A stretch of DNA of 13,362 bases from Pseudomonadota bacterium. GTDB taxonomy: Bacteria > Pseudomonadota > Alphaproteobacteria > Rhizobiales > Hyphomicrobiaceae. The notes beneath the pieces are model-generated. The model had not been told where the DNA came from. It made no database searches and saw only the letters and a list, made by a program, of their open reading frames with translations. The stretch is taken from contig JAEWIJ010000081.1 of NCBI GenBank assembly GCA_023387235.1, forward strand, positions 1 to 13,362, written 5' to 3'. This document shows, in pieces, positions 6,004-13,362 of this stretch (within the stretch, counting starts at the first letter, position 1; each line of letters opens with the position of its first letter). The translations under genes and the position numbers were made by a program.

Positions 6004-8064
6004 TCAGAGAGCGCCGAGGTGCTTGGCACCCTTCCGGAAAAGCGCCGCGCTGGCGTCGTCGAAGCGGAAGGCGCGGAGAAAGTCCTCGACCGAATATTGG
6101 GGCAGCACTTTTCGTATTCCGGCGGCGCAGATGCGCGCTTCGTCGAGGCGGCCGGCGAGCGCCAGAGAGTAGGCCCCGATCGCCATGACATGTGGGTGGG
6201 CATTGGGGCGGGCGGCGGCCTTGGCGCCCCAGTCGGCGGCCGCGTCGAAGTCCTCGAGGCGTACGAGCGCCATTGCTCGCGTTCCGAGAATGGCGAAAAG
6301 CAGCGGATCGAATGGACTGAGATGGCGGGAGTGATCTGACGCATCGATTGCCGCTCGCGCATCGCCGGCCTGGGAGCGCACGAACGCGAGCGCATAATAT
6401 CCGGCTGCGAAATTCGGGCTGAGCGCGACGGCGGTTTTGAGTTCGCCGACGGACTGGTCGTGCTGGTTGCGGAGCCAGAGCGCCCGGCCCATGGCCCAAT
6501 GCGCGGCAGGATCGCGATCGTCGGCCATCAGGCTGCGGCCGGCGGCGTCGAAGGCGAGATCCGTCTCCACCTCGCGCGCCGCCCACCCTTGAAAGGCGTT
6601 CTGCCAGTGCGTGAACGAAAGGCCGGCGTACGCGCGGGCGAACGTCGGATCGAGGCGCACGGCCATCTCGAAGAAATGGCGCGCCTGCTCGTTGTCCGCT
6701 TTATTGAAACGGTACATGTGCCAGAGACCGCGATGATGGGCCTCCCAGGCGTCGAGTGAGTTCGGTGACTTGAGGATCGCGCGATTGCGCTCGGTGGATT
6801 CGACTTCGCTGGCGATCGACGCGACGATGCGATTGCCGATCTCGTCGAACGCGAGGAACGCATCGTCGAGCTTCCGGCTGAAGACATCTGACCAAACGAT
6901 CCGCGCGGTGCGGGTCTCCGACAGCTCCACCGCAACCGTGATATTGCCGCCGATCTCGATCTGTACCGAGCCGGTGACCATGTAGTCGACGTTCAGCGTC
7001 CGCCCGGCGGCTTCGGGAGCCACGCGCCGCTCCTGCAGCGCGAACACCGTCCCGGGCGCAATGACGAACAGGCTGCGCAGCCTGGCGAGCCGTGTGATGA
7101 CATCATGGACGAGGCCGGCAGCGAGCGCATCGCGATCCTGCGTGCGGTCGGCGAATGGCATGACGGCAATCGATGCGCGCCGCGAGGTTGCCGGCTGGAT
7201 CAGGCCGGGCTCGGTGGTCACGACGACGCCTGGAAGCGATAGATCTGGTGGCGCCGTAGGCGCGGGCAGTGACGCGGCAACAGGCTGCGCGCGCGCCGTG
7301 CGCCAAGCCTGACGGAGAGGCGCCGGGTCGAGGCCCTCCGCTTCGAAGAGGCGAACGGTCGCCGCGAGGTGAGCCTCGCCATCCTGCAGGCGCCCGCGAC
7401 GCGCAAGCGCGCGGAGCATCAGCTCGTGAACGCTCTGATCGAGCGGCACCAGTTCGAGCCACTTCTCCAAATGATCGAGGACGTCTGCCTCCGGCGCGCG
7501 CCGCGCGAGATGCTCGAGCACGGCCGTATGGCGGGCACGAAAACGGCGCCGCTCGGCCGTGAGCCACGCATTGAAGTGTGGGCTGCGTTCCATGTCGAGA
7601 CCGTCGAGCAGATCGCCGCCGAACAGCGCCGACAGGCCGGCGAGCTGCGACGGTTCGAGCGTTTCGATGCCGGCCTGGATTGCACGTGTGATCTCGGACA
7701 CGTCGACAAAACAGTCGGCGAGGTCCAGCCGGATGGTATCGCCATCGGTCCGGACGCGGCGTCGCTCGGGCGTGTCGACGAGGCGCCGCAGCTTGCTGAG
7801 GCACCAGCGCAGCTCGCCGCGGGGATCATTGGGCACGTCCCACAGCAGCTCGCACAGACGGCTGCGGGGCACCGGATGCGGTGCCATCACGAGGTAGGCG
7901 AGGAGCGCGCGAACCTTCCGCGAGGACGGTAGCGCCAGGACCTCATGGCCGCAGCGAACCGAGATCGGCCCGAGAAGGCGCACGCCGAGCCCGGCGACCG
8001 GGGTCGTCGTCGCGCCAAGCGTTTCCACGGGCTTTTCCACGCCGCCTCCAACGCTCGCGCCCAT
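6004..8064 (-). CDS. SARP-like transcriptional regulator with BTAD, TolB-like and TPR domains
   Basis: A 686-residue predicted cytoplasmic regulator. Residues 28-116 form an OmpR/PhoB-type winged helix (VRLLGPISV, then RKVRALLAYL, RSRLCELLW and ELRWCLSKLRR). Residues 119-260 form a bacterial transcriptional activation domain (BTAD) of helical repeats. A proline/alanine-rich linker follows, then a TolB-like domain (297-425; SIAVMPFADRTQDRDALAAG, later VDYMVTGSVQ). The rest (about 437-665) consists of TPR-like helices with MAVRLDPTFARAYAGL and VALSPNFAAGYYALA. TolB-like/TPR modules are often joined to class III adenylate cyclases, but no cyclase domain is present here; the DNA-binding part takes that place. 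Start at 8064: the only upstream purine patch is weak (CCGGA). It is divergent from the methyltransferase gene 111 bases away, so it probably controls that gene and the cupin, and perhaps itself. Confidence 0.9.
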   Translation of the reverse strand: MGASVGGGVEKPVETLGATTTPVAGLGVRLLGPISVRCGHEVLALPSSRKVRALLAYLVMAPHPVPRSRLCELLWDVPNDPRGELRWCLSKLRRLVDTPERRRVRTDGDTIRLDLADCFVDVSEITRAIQAGIETLEPSQLAGLSALFGGDLLDGLDMERSPHFNAWLTAERRRFRARHTAVLEHLARRAPEADVLDHLEKWLELVPLDQSVHELMLRALARRGRLQDGEAHLAATVRLFEAEGLDPAPLRQAWRTARAQPVAASLPAPTAPPDLSLPGVVVTTEPGLIQPATSRRASIAVMPFADRTQDRDALAAGLVHDVITRLARLRSLFVIAPGTVFALQERRVAPEAAGRTLNVDYMVTGSVQIEIGGNITVAVELSETRTARIVWSDVFSRKLDDAFLAFDEIGNRIVASIASEVESTERNRAILKSPNSLDAWEAHHRGLWHMYRFNKADNEQARHFFEMAVRLDPTFARAYAGLSFTHWQNAFQGWAAREVETDLAFDAAGRSLMADDRDPAAHWAMGRALWLRNQHDQSVGELKTAVALSPNFAAGYYALAFVRSQAGDARAAIDASDHSRHLSPFDPLLFAILGTRAMALVRLEDFDAAADWGAKAAARPNAHPHVMAIGAYSLALAGRLDEARICAAGIRKVLPQYSVEDFLRAFRFDDASAALFRKGAKHLGAL

Positions 8065-8175
8065 TCCGGGCGTCTATCAAGGGATCAGCCGACCAAAAAC
8101 CCGTTCGCCGGGGTCGCGCTCAGTAGAAGTCAACAAGCGAAAACGCCGTGCAGTCAAATAAAAAGGGAACAGGTC
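8065..8175. promoter_or_regulatory. Divergent intergenic region with AGTCAA direct repeats
   Basis: This 111-base region separates the regulator from the methyltransferase and must hold the start signals for both. AGTCAA occurs at 8128-8133 and 8152-8157, 24 bases apart, and again at 8200-8205, 48 bases further on, just inside the methyltransferase gene. The last two copies extend to GCAGTCAAA (8150-8158, 8198-8206). SARP regulators are known to bind spaced direct repeats near promoters, so these are candidate sites. The 24-base spacing differs from the 11 or 22 bases I recall for Streptomyces SARPs, so this is weak. No clear -35/-10 pair is visible. Confidence 0.35.
8163..8168 (+). promoter_or_regulatory. 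Ribosome binding site that fixes the methyltransferase start
   Basis: AAGGGA lies seven bases before the ATG at 8176. The same frame is open back to 7945, but that stretch runs antisense through the start of the regulator gene and encodes an arginine-rich, low-complexity tail. The short form is therefore preferred. Confidence 0.7.
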
Positions 8176-9024
8176 ATGGTTACAGCCACTTCCGTGAGCA
8201 GTCAAAATGCCCAGGCCGGCCGGCCTGACCTCGCTGCGGTCAAGACCCGCCAGCACGGTGCCTGGTCGTCGGGCGACTACGCCGTTGTCGGCACAACCCT
8301 CCAGATCGTCGGCGAGGACCTGTGTGAGGCTCTCGATATCCGGGCCGGGCAGAAGGTGCTCGATGTTGCCGCGGGCAACGGCAACGTGTCGCTCGCGGCC
8401 GCGAGGCGGTGGTGCGATGTCACCTCGACGGACTACGTCGCCTCCCTCCTCGAAAGAGGGCGTCAGCGGGCCGCCGCCGAGCGCCTCAAGATCGACTTCA
8501 GCGAGGCCGATGCAGAAGCCCTGCCCTTTGCCGACAGGTCGTATGACGTCGTGGTCTCCACCTTCGGCGTGATGTTCACGCCGGACCAGGACAAGGCCGC
8601 GGCCGAGATGGCGCGCGTTTGCCGACCCGGCGGCAAGATCGGTCTCGCCAACTGGACGCCCGAGGGCTTCATCGGCCAGCTCTTCAAGACCATCGGCGCG
8701 CACATTCCGCCGCCCGCCGGCGTCAAGTCGCCGGCCATGTGGGGGACCAAGGCACGGCTCACGGAGCTTTTCGGCGCGAATGCCGCATCGATCAGCGCCG
8801 AGCCACGCTCCTTTACGTTCCGCTATCGCTCGGCGGAGCACTTCATGGAGATTTTCAGGAACTACTACGGCCCGACGCTCAAGGCATTCGCCGCGCTCGA
8901 GCCGCCAGGCCAAGCGGCGCTGCACGCCGACATCATCGCGCTGATCGGCCGTTTCAACCGCTCGGGCGACGGCACCATGGTAGTGCCGAGCGAATATCTC
9001 GAGGTCGTCGTCACCAAGAAATGA
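8176..9024 (+). CDS. Class I SAM-dependent methyltransferase
   Basis: A 282-residue methyltransferase of the UbiE/Methyltransf_11 type. Motif I is VLDVAAGNGN (61-70), which binds S-adenosylmethionine. The acidic residue after the second strand is D86 (STDY). Next come a DAEALPF motif (112-118), the YDVVVSTFGVMF strand (123-134) and the RPGG turn (150-153) before GLANW. The 130-residue C-terminal part probably shapes the acceptor pocket, and nothing in it tells me the substrate. It is transcribed away from the SARP-like regulator and 45 bases ahead of the cupin gene on the same strand, so methyltransferase and cupin are probably one operon under that regulator. No signal peptide; cytoplasmic. 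Confidence 0.92.
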   Translation: MVTATSVSSQNAQAGRPDLAAVKTRQHGAWSSGDYAVVGTTLQIVGEDLCEALDIRAGQKVLDVAAGNGNVSLAAARRWCDVTSTDYVASLLERGRQRAAAERLKIDFSEADAEALPFADRSYDVVVSTFGVMFTPDQDKAAAEMARVCRPGGKIGLANWTPEGFIGQLFKTIGAHIPPPAGVKSPAMWGTKARLTELFGANAASISAEPRSFTFRYRSAEHFMEIFRNYYGPTLKAFAALEPPGQAALHADIIALIGRFNRSGDGTMVVPSEYLEVVVTKK

Positions 9025-9069
9025 CGCCGAGTCTCACGCGGACATTGTTTCAAACGGGAGGATATTGTC

Positions 9070-9561
9070 GTGAAACTCAAACCTACTATCGTTATTGCCG
9101 GATTGGCGGCGGCCTCATTCGTTGCTGCATTGATCGTCACGTCGCCGCCGCTACTCCACGCCTCCGGTGCGCACCACACCGTTGTTCCGGCCGAGGAGGT
9201 GAAATGGGGCCCTGCCCCGCCCTCACTGCCGCCAGGTGCCGAGGCATCCGCCCTGCTCGGTCATCCGAGCAAGGAGGGTCCGTTCGTGCTGCGCCTGAAG
9301 TTCCCTGCCGGTTTCGTCGTGCCGCCGCACCGGCACTCGAAGGACGAGTTCGTCACAGTGCTGGCAGGCGGTTTTGCGATCGGCTCGGGGGAGAAGCTGG
9401 ACCGGAACGCGAAACCGCTCCCCGCAGGCAGTTTCGTGCATCTGCCGGCCGGCATGCCGCACTTCGCCACTGCCGTCGGCGAGACGATCGTGCAGATCAA
9501 CGGCATGGGCCCATTCGACGTGGTCTACGTCGATCCCAAGGATGACCCACGCAAGAAATGA
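9070..9561 (+). CDS. Exported or membrane-anchored cupin protein
   Basis: A 163-residue protein. Residues 5-32 are hydrophobic (TIVIAGLAAASFVAALIV) after a KLK start, which fits a signal peptide or N-terminal anchor, so the rest should lie in the periplasm. The cupin barrel (about 68-155) has motif 1 as PPHRHSKDEF with H87, H89 and E93, and motif 2 as LPAGMPHF with H131. These four could bind one metal ion. Such small cupins may be enzymes, sugar or ligand binders, or anti-sigma partners; nothing here decides between them. The start is a GTG at 9070, seven bases after a strong GGGAGGA (9056-9062). It follows the methyltransferase by 45 bases and is followed by a strong inverted repeat, so it probably ends the operon. 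Confidence 0.9.
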   Translation: MKLKPTIVIAGLAAASFVAALIVTSPPLLHASGAHHTVVPAEEVKWGPAPPSLPPGAEASALLGHPSKEGPFVLRLKFPAGFVVPPHRHSKDEFVTVLAGGFAIGSGEKLDRNAKPLPAGSFVHLPAGMPHFATAVGETIVQINGMGPFDVVYVDPKDDPRKK

Positions 9562-9572
9562 GGTCATGAGCA

Positions 9573-9615
9573 GATGCCGGCCTGCCCAGAAAAACAGAAT
9601 GAGCAGGCCGGCATC
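9573..9615 (+). terminator. Perfect 13-bp stem-loop after the cupin gene (possible terminator)
   Basis: GATGCCGGCCTGC (9573-9585) pairs exactly with GCAGGCCGGCATC (9603-9615) around an A-rich 17-base loop. It lies 12 bases past the cupin stop and about 108 bases before the cysteine synthase start, where the methyltransferase-cupin transcript should end. The following bases (CTACTGCTTTCC) are only weakly T-rich, so it is not a textbook intrinsic terminator. It could instead stabilise the mRNA end or be a repeated extragenic element. Confidence 0.5.
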
Positions 9616-9712
9616 CTACTGCTTTCCAGCATGTCGGAAATCGCAACGCGATGATAGTTTGGTCATACGGCCACTCATTCAACGCATTCAGGAAATTCAC
9701 AACACCATATGA

Positions 9713-9717
9713 GGAGG
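9713..9717 (+). promoter_or_regulatory. Ribosome binding site that fixes the cysteine synthase start
   Basis: GGAGG within GAGGAGG lies five bases before the ATG at 9723. The frame is open back to 9651, but those 24 residues do not resemble CysK, whose N-terminus starts at MAKFESILGTIGNTP. The rest of the 9562-9722 gap holds the stem-loop and no gene. Confidence 0.8.
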
Positions 9718-9722
9718 CATCG

Positions 9723-10769
9723 ATGGCCAAGTTCGAAAGCATTCTCGGAACCATCGGCAATACGCCGGTCGTGCGCATCAATCGCCTCGCACCTCCGGGT
9801 GTCAATCTCTATGCGAAGATCGAGGCCTTCAATCCGCTCGGTTCGGTGAAGGATCGTCTTGCGCTCGGCGTGATCGAGGCGGCCGAGAAATCCGGTGAGC
9901 TCAAGCCCGGCCAGACCGTGATCGAGGCAACGAGCGGCAACACCGGCATCGGTCTCGCCATGGTATGCGCGCAGAAAGGCTATCCTCTCGTCGTGACCAT
10001 GGCCGAGCAGTTCAGCGTCGAGCGGCGCAAGCTCATGCGCTTCCTCGGCGCCAAGGTCGTGCTGACGCCGGCCGCGGGCCGCGCGGTCGCCATGGTGACC
10101 AAGGCGACGGAGCTTGCGAAGACGCACGGCTGGTTCCTGACGCGCCAGTTCGAGAACGAGGCGAACGCCGACATGCACTCGCGCACCACGGCGCGCGAGA
10201 TCGTCGACGACTTCAAGGGCGACAAGCTCGACTATTGGGTGACGGGATACGGCACCGGCGGCACGCTCAAGGGTGTCTCGCGCGTGCTCAAGAAGGAGAT
10301 GCCGAATACGAAGATCATCGTGTGCGAACCGGAGGATGCCTCTCTGCTCACGAGCGGCATCGCCCAGGAGCGCAATGCCGATGGTTCCGCTGCCGCACCG
10401 CATCCCGCCTTCAAGCCGCATCCCATGCAGGGCTGGACGCCGGACTTCATCCCGAAGCTCACGGGCGATGTCGTCGACATGAAGGTGATTGATCAGATCA
10501 TCCGCATTCCGGGCGCCGACGGGCTGAAGATGAGCATGGAGCTTGCGCAGAAGGAAGGCATCTTCGTCGGTATCACGGCAGGCGCGACCTTCGCAGGCGC
10601 GTTGAAGGTTGCTGCCGAAGCGCCGAAGGGCTCGACGATCCTGTGCATGCTTCCCGACACGGGCGAGCGCTATCTGAGCACGCCGCTCTTCGGCAACGTG
10701 CCGGCGGACATGACGCCGGAAGAAGTCGAGATCTCCCGCTCGACACCGGCAGCGCAGTTTCCGGCCTGA
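9723..10769 (+). CDS. cysK: Cysteine synthase (O-acetylserine sulfhydrylase, CysK type)
   Basis: A 348-residue PLP enzyme that makes L-cysteine from O-acetyl-L-serine and sulfide in the cytoplasm. The PLP lysine is K43 in NPLGSVKDR, the substrate-binding loop is TSGNTG (70-75), the phosphate-binding loop is GTGGT (177-181), and the C-terminal PDTGERYLST closes the site. The N-terminal IGNTPVVRIN is typical. It is about 25-30 residues longer than enterobacterial CysK. The extra length is a short insertion around 222-234 (SAAAPHPAFKPHP) before MQGWTPDFIP, where standard CysK has a shorter HKIQG-type segment, and a C-terminal tail. A cystathionine beta-synthase or a related beta-substituting enzyme is possible, but there are no CBS domains. 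It has its own upstream gap of 161 bases, with an alpha/beta hydrolase gene 32 bases downstream. Confidence 0.94.
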   Translation: MAKFESILGTIGNTPVVRINRLAPPGVNLYAKIEAFNPLGSVKDRLALGVIEAAEKSGELKPGQTVIEATSGNTGIGLAMVCAQKGYPLVVTMAEQFSVERRKLMRFLGAKVVLTPAAGRAVAMVTKATELAKTHGWFLTRQFENEANADMHSRTTAREIVDDFKGDKLDYWVTGYGTGGTLKGVSRVLKKEMPNTKIIVCEPEDASLLTSGIAQERNADGSAAAPHPAFKPHPMQGWTPDFIPKLTGDVVDMKVIDQIIRIPGADGLKMSMELAQKEGIFVGITAGATFAGALKVAAEAPKGSTILCMLPDTGERYLSTPLFGNVPADMTPEEVEISRSTPAAQFPA

Positions 10770-10801
10770 GCGACGCGGGGTACCTGCGAGGATTTGCGGT
10801 C

Positions 10802-11602
10802 ATGATCGAAGATCCTCGCGGGCGCATCGACTACGACGAAACCGGCAGCGGGCCGACAGTTGTTCTGGTGCCGGGATCGTGCAGCACGGGCGCCGCATGG
10901 CGCCCGATGATGGCGGCATGGAACGGCCGTTTCCGCTGCGTGACCACGAGCCTGCTCGGCTATGGCGGCACTACCGAGCGGCGCGATCCGGAGGCGCCTA
11001 CCATCGAGCCGGAGATCGACGCGATCGAGACCGTCATCCGGCGCGCGGGCGGTCCGGTCCATCTCGTCGGGCATTCGTTCGGCGGATCGGTGGCGCTGGC
11101 GACGGCGCTGCGCAAGCAGGTTCCGATTGCGAGCCTCAGCATTGTCGAGGCGCCGGCGGCGCCCCTTTTGCGGTATCTCGGCGAGGACGCGCACTATGCG
11201 TCCTTTCGGCGGATGACGGACGTGTACTTCGCCGCCCACGCGCGCGGCGAGGCGGAAGCCGTCGCCGAGATGATCGACTTCTATGGCGGCGCCGGCACCT
11301 TTGCTTCCTGGCCGTCGCGTCTGCGCGCCTATGCGAGCGAGACGGCGCACGTCAACATCGTCGACTGGTCGTGCGGATATGCCTTCCCCGAGTCTGCGGA
11401 GCAGGTTGCCACACTGGACATTCCTACGCTCGTCCTCTGGGGTGGTGCGAGTCCGGTGGCCGTTCAGCGCGCCAACGAGCTGCTCGCCGATCATATTCCA
11501 CGATCGCGGCGCATGACGATCGCCGGCGCGGCGCACTTCATGATCGCCACGCATGTGCCCGAGGTCGCCGCCGCCATTGGCGAGCACATCGCGCGCGCCT
11601 GA
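10802..11602 (+). CDS. Alpha/beta-fold hydrolase
   Basis: A 266-residue single-domain hydrolase. The oxyanion loop is VLVPGSCSTG (21-30), the nucleophile elbow is VGHSFGGS with S92, and the catalytic histidine is H245 in AGAAHFM. The usual acidic residue after strand 7 is missing: the stretch reads VLWGGASPV, with A216/S217 where most relatives have Asp. E116, just after the strand-6 segment LSIVEAP, could take its place, as happens in some haloalkane dehalogenases. Substrate unknown; an esterase, C-C hydrolase or similar is possible. Start ATG at 10802, nine bases after GAGGA (10788-10792). An upstream extension to 10643 would overlap the cysteine synthase gene in another frame. It lies 32 bases after cysK, so the two may be co-transcribed, and it ends 24 bases from the convergent efflux gene. 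Confidence 0.9.
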   Translation: MIEDPRGRIDYDETGSGPTVVLVPGSCSTGAAWRPMMAAWNGRFRCVTTSLLGYGGTTERRDPEAPTIEPEIDAIETVIRRAGGPVHLVGHSFGGSVALATALRKQVPIASLSIVEAPAAPLLRYLGEDAHYASFRRMTDVYFAAHARGEAEAVAEMIDFYGGAGTFASWPSRLRAYASETAHVNIVDWSCGYAFPESAEQVATLDIPTLVLWGGASPVAVQRANELLADHIPRSRRMTIAGAAHFMIATHVPEVAAAIGEHIARA

Positions 11603-11626
11603 TCCGCCGCTCCAGGGGCGCGCCGC

Positions 11627-13362
11627 CTACGACGGCGGCGCAGGCGGCGGCGCATTTTCGGTCCCGGTTGGCGCGTCACCGGCTGTCACCTCTTCGCGCG
11701 GTCCGAGCCAGCGCATGATGAAGACGTAGAATATCGGGACGAAGAAAATCGCGAGGATCGTCGCGGTGATCATGCCGCCGAGCACGCCAGTACCGATCGC
11801 GTTCTGGCTCGCCGCGCTGGCGCCGGTCGCGCGGGCAAGCGGTACGACTCCGAGCGTGAAGGCGAGCGACGTCATCAGGATCGGACGGAAGCGAAGATGT
11901 GCGGCCTCGATCGTGGCATCGAGCACCGACTTGCCCTCGTCATGCAGATCCTTGGCGAACTCCACGATGAGAATGGCGTTCTTCGCGGAAAGGCCGATGA
12001 TCGCGATCAGCCCGACCATGAAGTAGACGTCGTTCGGCATCGAGCGCAGCGTGACCGCCAGCACCGATCCGATGACGCCGAGCGGCACGACGAGCATCAC
12101 CGCGAGCGGGATCGACCAGCTCTCATAGAGTGCCGCCAGCAGCAGGAAGACAAAGAGGATGCTGAGGCCGATCAGATAGGGTGCTTGCGATCCGGACTGG
12201 ATTTCCTGCAGGGACTGACCCGTCCACTCGTAGCCGAAGCCGGCCGGCAGAGCCGCTGCGAGGCGTTCCATCTCCGCGATCGCGTCGCCGGAGGAGCGCC
12301 CCGGCACGGCTTGGCCGCTGATGCGCACCGAAGGATAGCCATTGTAGCCGACGACCTGCGAGGGCCCTTTCGACCACTCGATGCGGGAGAAGGCGGAGAG
12401 CGGCACCATGCCGCCGGCCGCATTGCGGACGTTGAGCTTGAGCAGATCGGCCGTCTGCATGCGCTGGCTTTCCTCGGCCTGGACGGTGACGCGCTGCATG
12501 CGGCCCGCATTGGGAAAGTCGTTGACGTACGTAGAGCCCAGATTGGCGGTGATCGTCGAGTTGATGTCGGCGAATGTGACGCCGAATGTATTGGCCTTCT
12601 CGCGGTCGATGATGAGCGTGACCTGCGCCGAATCCGGGAGGCCTTCGACGCGCACGCCGGCTAGTACGGGGCTCTTGCGAGCTGCGGCGAGGAGCTGATC
12701 GCGCGCTGCAGCGAGCTGTGCCTGGCCGACGCCGCCGCGATCCTGCAGGCGGAAGGAGAAGCCGCTCGTGGTGCCGAGGCCCTGGATGGGCGGTGGCGAC
12801 AGGGCGAATGTGAGTGCGTCTCGGATCTGCATGAGCTTGCCGTTGACGCGATTGGCGATTGCTTCCGCCGAATCCTCGGGTCCGCGCTCGCTCCAGTCCT
12901 TGAGCGGTACGAAAGCGAGCGCCGCATTCTGCCCGGCACCCGAGAAGCTGAAACCCGAAATGGCGAAGACGCGGCTCACGCCCTTCTCGGCGAGGAAGGC
13001 ATCCTCGACCTGACGGATCACCTCGAGCGTCCGGTTTCCGCTCGCCTCTGGCGGCGTCTGCATGTCGACGATCAGATAGCCCTGGTCCTCGTTCGGAAGG
13101 AACGCCGTCGGCAGGCGCACGTATGCCCATCCGAGGCCGACCAGAAGCGCCAGGTAGATCACCATGAACCGGCCTGGCCGCCGCACGATTTTGCTGACGG
13201 CGCCGCTGTATCGGTCCGATGTCCTGCTGAAGCCACGATTGAACCAGCCGAAGAAGCCGCGCTTCTCCTCGTGATGCCCCTTGGGGATAGGCTTGAGGAA
13301 AGTCGCGCAGAGTGCCGGCGTCAGGGAAAGCGCGAGGAAGCCCGAGAACAGGATCGAGACGA
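11627..13362 (-). CDS. RND multidrug efflux permease, AcrB/MexB type (C-terminal part, 5' end outside window)
   Basis: This is an inner-membrane proton antiporter of a tripartite efflux pump. The frame is open to the window edge, so about 577 C-terminal residues are present and roughly the first half is missing. Reading in from the edge gives SLTPALCATFLKP, then KRGFFGWFNRGFSR and RLPTAFLPNEDQGYLIVDMQ, matching AcrB from the end of transmembrane helix 6 into the second periplasmic half. Later parts are LAALYESWSIPLAVMLVVPL, GLSAKNAILIVEFAKD (the lysine equals the proton-relay K940 of AcrB) and LRFRPILMTSLAF. The aspartates of helix 4 lie outside the window. The tail ENAPPPAPPS is proline-rich. 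The GTG at 13186 is internal and not the start. A periplasmic adaptor and an outer-membrane channel are not visible. Confidence 0.97.
   Translation of the reverse strand, partial: VSILFSGFLALSLTPALCATFLKPIPKGHHEEKRGFFGWFNRGFSRTSDRYSGAVSKIVRRPGRFMVIYLALLVGLGWAYVRLPTAFLPNEDQGYLIVDMQTPPEASGNRTLEVIRQVEDAFLAEKGVSRVFAISGFSFSGAGQNAALAFVPLKDWSERGPEDSAEAIANRVNGKLMQIRDALTFALSPPPIQGLGTTSGFSFRLQDRGGVGQAQLAAARDQLLAAARKSPVLAGVRVEGLPDSAQVTLIIDREKANTFGVTFADINSTITANLGSTYVNDFPNAGRMQRVTVQAEESQRMQTADLLKLNVRNAAGGMVPLSAFSRIEWSKGPSQVVGYNGYPSVRISGQAVPGRSSGDAIAEMERLAAALPAGFGYEWTGQSLQEIQSGSQAPYLIGLSILFVFLLLAALYESWSIPLAVMLVVPLGVIGSVLAVTLRSMPNDVYFMVGLIAIIGLSAKNAILIVEFAKDLHDEGKSVLDATIEAAHLRFRPILMTSLAFTLGVVPLARATGASAASQNAIGTGVLGGMITATILAIFFVPIFYVFIMRWLGPREEVTAGDAPTGTENAPPPAPPS

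Noticed and set aside
5156..6586. 476-codon minus-strand frame across the M24 gene, the gap and the regulator end
   Set aside because: It is an out-of-frame shadow of two well-supported genes, with very arginine-rich composition.
7945..8175. 77-residue N-terminal extension of the methyltransferase
   Set aside because: It overlaps the regulator start antisense, is low complexity, and the ATG at 8176 has a good ribosome site and a normal family length.
11621..11640. CGCCGCC/GGCGGCG hairpin between the convergent hydrolase and efflux genes as a terminator
   Set aside because: The 7-bp stem has no T-run on either side and overlaps the proline/alanine codons at the end of the efflux gene, so the symmetry may come from codon composition.
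13184..13186. GTG as the true start of the efflux permease
   Set aside because: The frame continues upstream with unmistakable AcrB-type sequence (GFFGWFNRGF, SLTPALCATFLKP), so the start is outside the window.

Overview
The window is G+C-rich (about two thirds by eye), with strong G/C preference at third codon positions and densely packed protein genes. No rRNA, tRNA, IS element or CRISPR array is visible. Codon use, a group III truncated haemoglobin, a BTAD/TolB-like regulator and an AcrB-type pump point to a proteobacterium, probably an alphaproteobacterium of the Hyphomicrobiales type. That placement is inference; no marker gene is present.

Layout. (A) Positions 1-4671, plus strand: the tail of an unknown gene, a DpgC-type cofactor-independent dioxygenase of the crotonase superfamily, a group III truncated haemoglobin, a SxxK serine hydrolase (beta-lactamase/family VIII esterase fold) and an acyl-CoA-dehydrogenase-fold flavin monooxygenase. 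(B) 4678-8064, minus strand: an M24 (Xaa-Pro aminopeptidase/creatinase-like) metallohydrolase, downstream of a large SARP-like regulator (winged helix, BTAD, TolB-like domain, TPRs). (C) 8176-9561, plus strand: a SAM methyltransferase, divergent from that regulator, and an exported or membrane-anchored cupin. (D) 9723-11602, plus strand: a CysK-type cysteine synthase followed by an alpha/beta hydrolase. (E) 11627-13362, minus strand: the C-terminal part of an RND (AcrB/MexB-type) efflux permease whose 5' end lies outside the window.

Two groups look like functional units. The first pairs an O2-using, cofactor-free dioxygenase with an O2/NO-binding globin, followed by a hydrolase and an oxygenase; this suggests oxidative breakdown or tailoring of an aromatic or other acyl-CoA compound. 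The second is the divergent regulator/methyltransferase-cupin locus, with short direct repeats around the shared promoter region. Cysteine synthase and the efflux pump look like ordinary genes. I see no unmistakable new system. The best candidates for something undescribed are the dioxygenase-globin pair and the SARP-TolB-TPR/methyltransferase/cupin locus.
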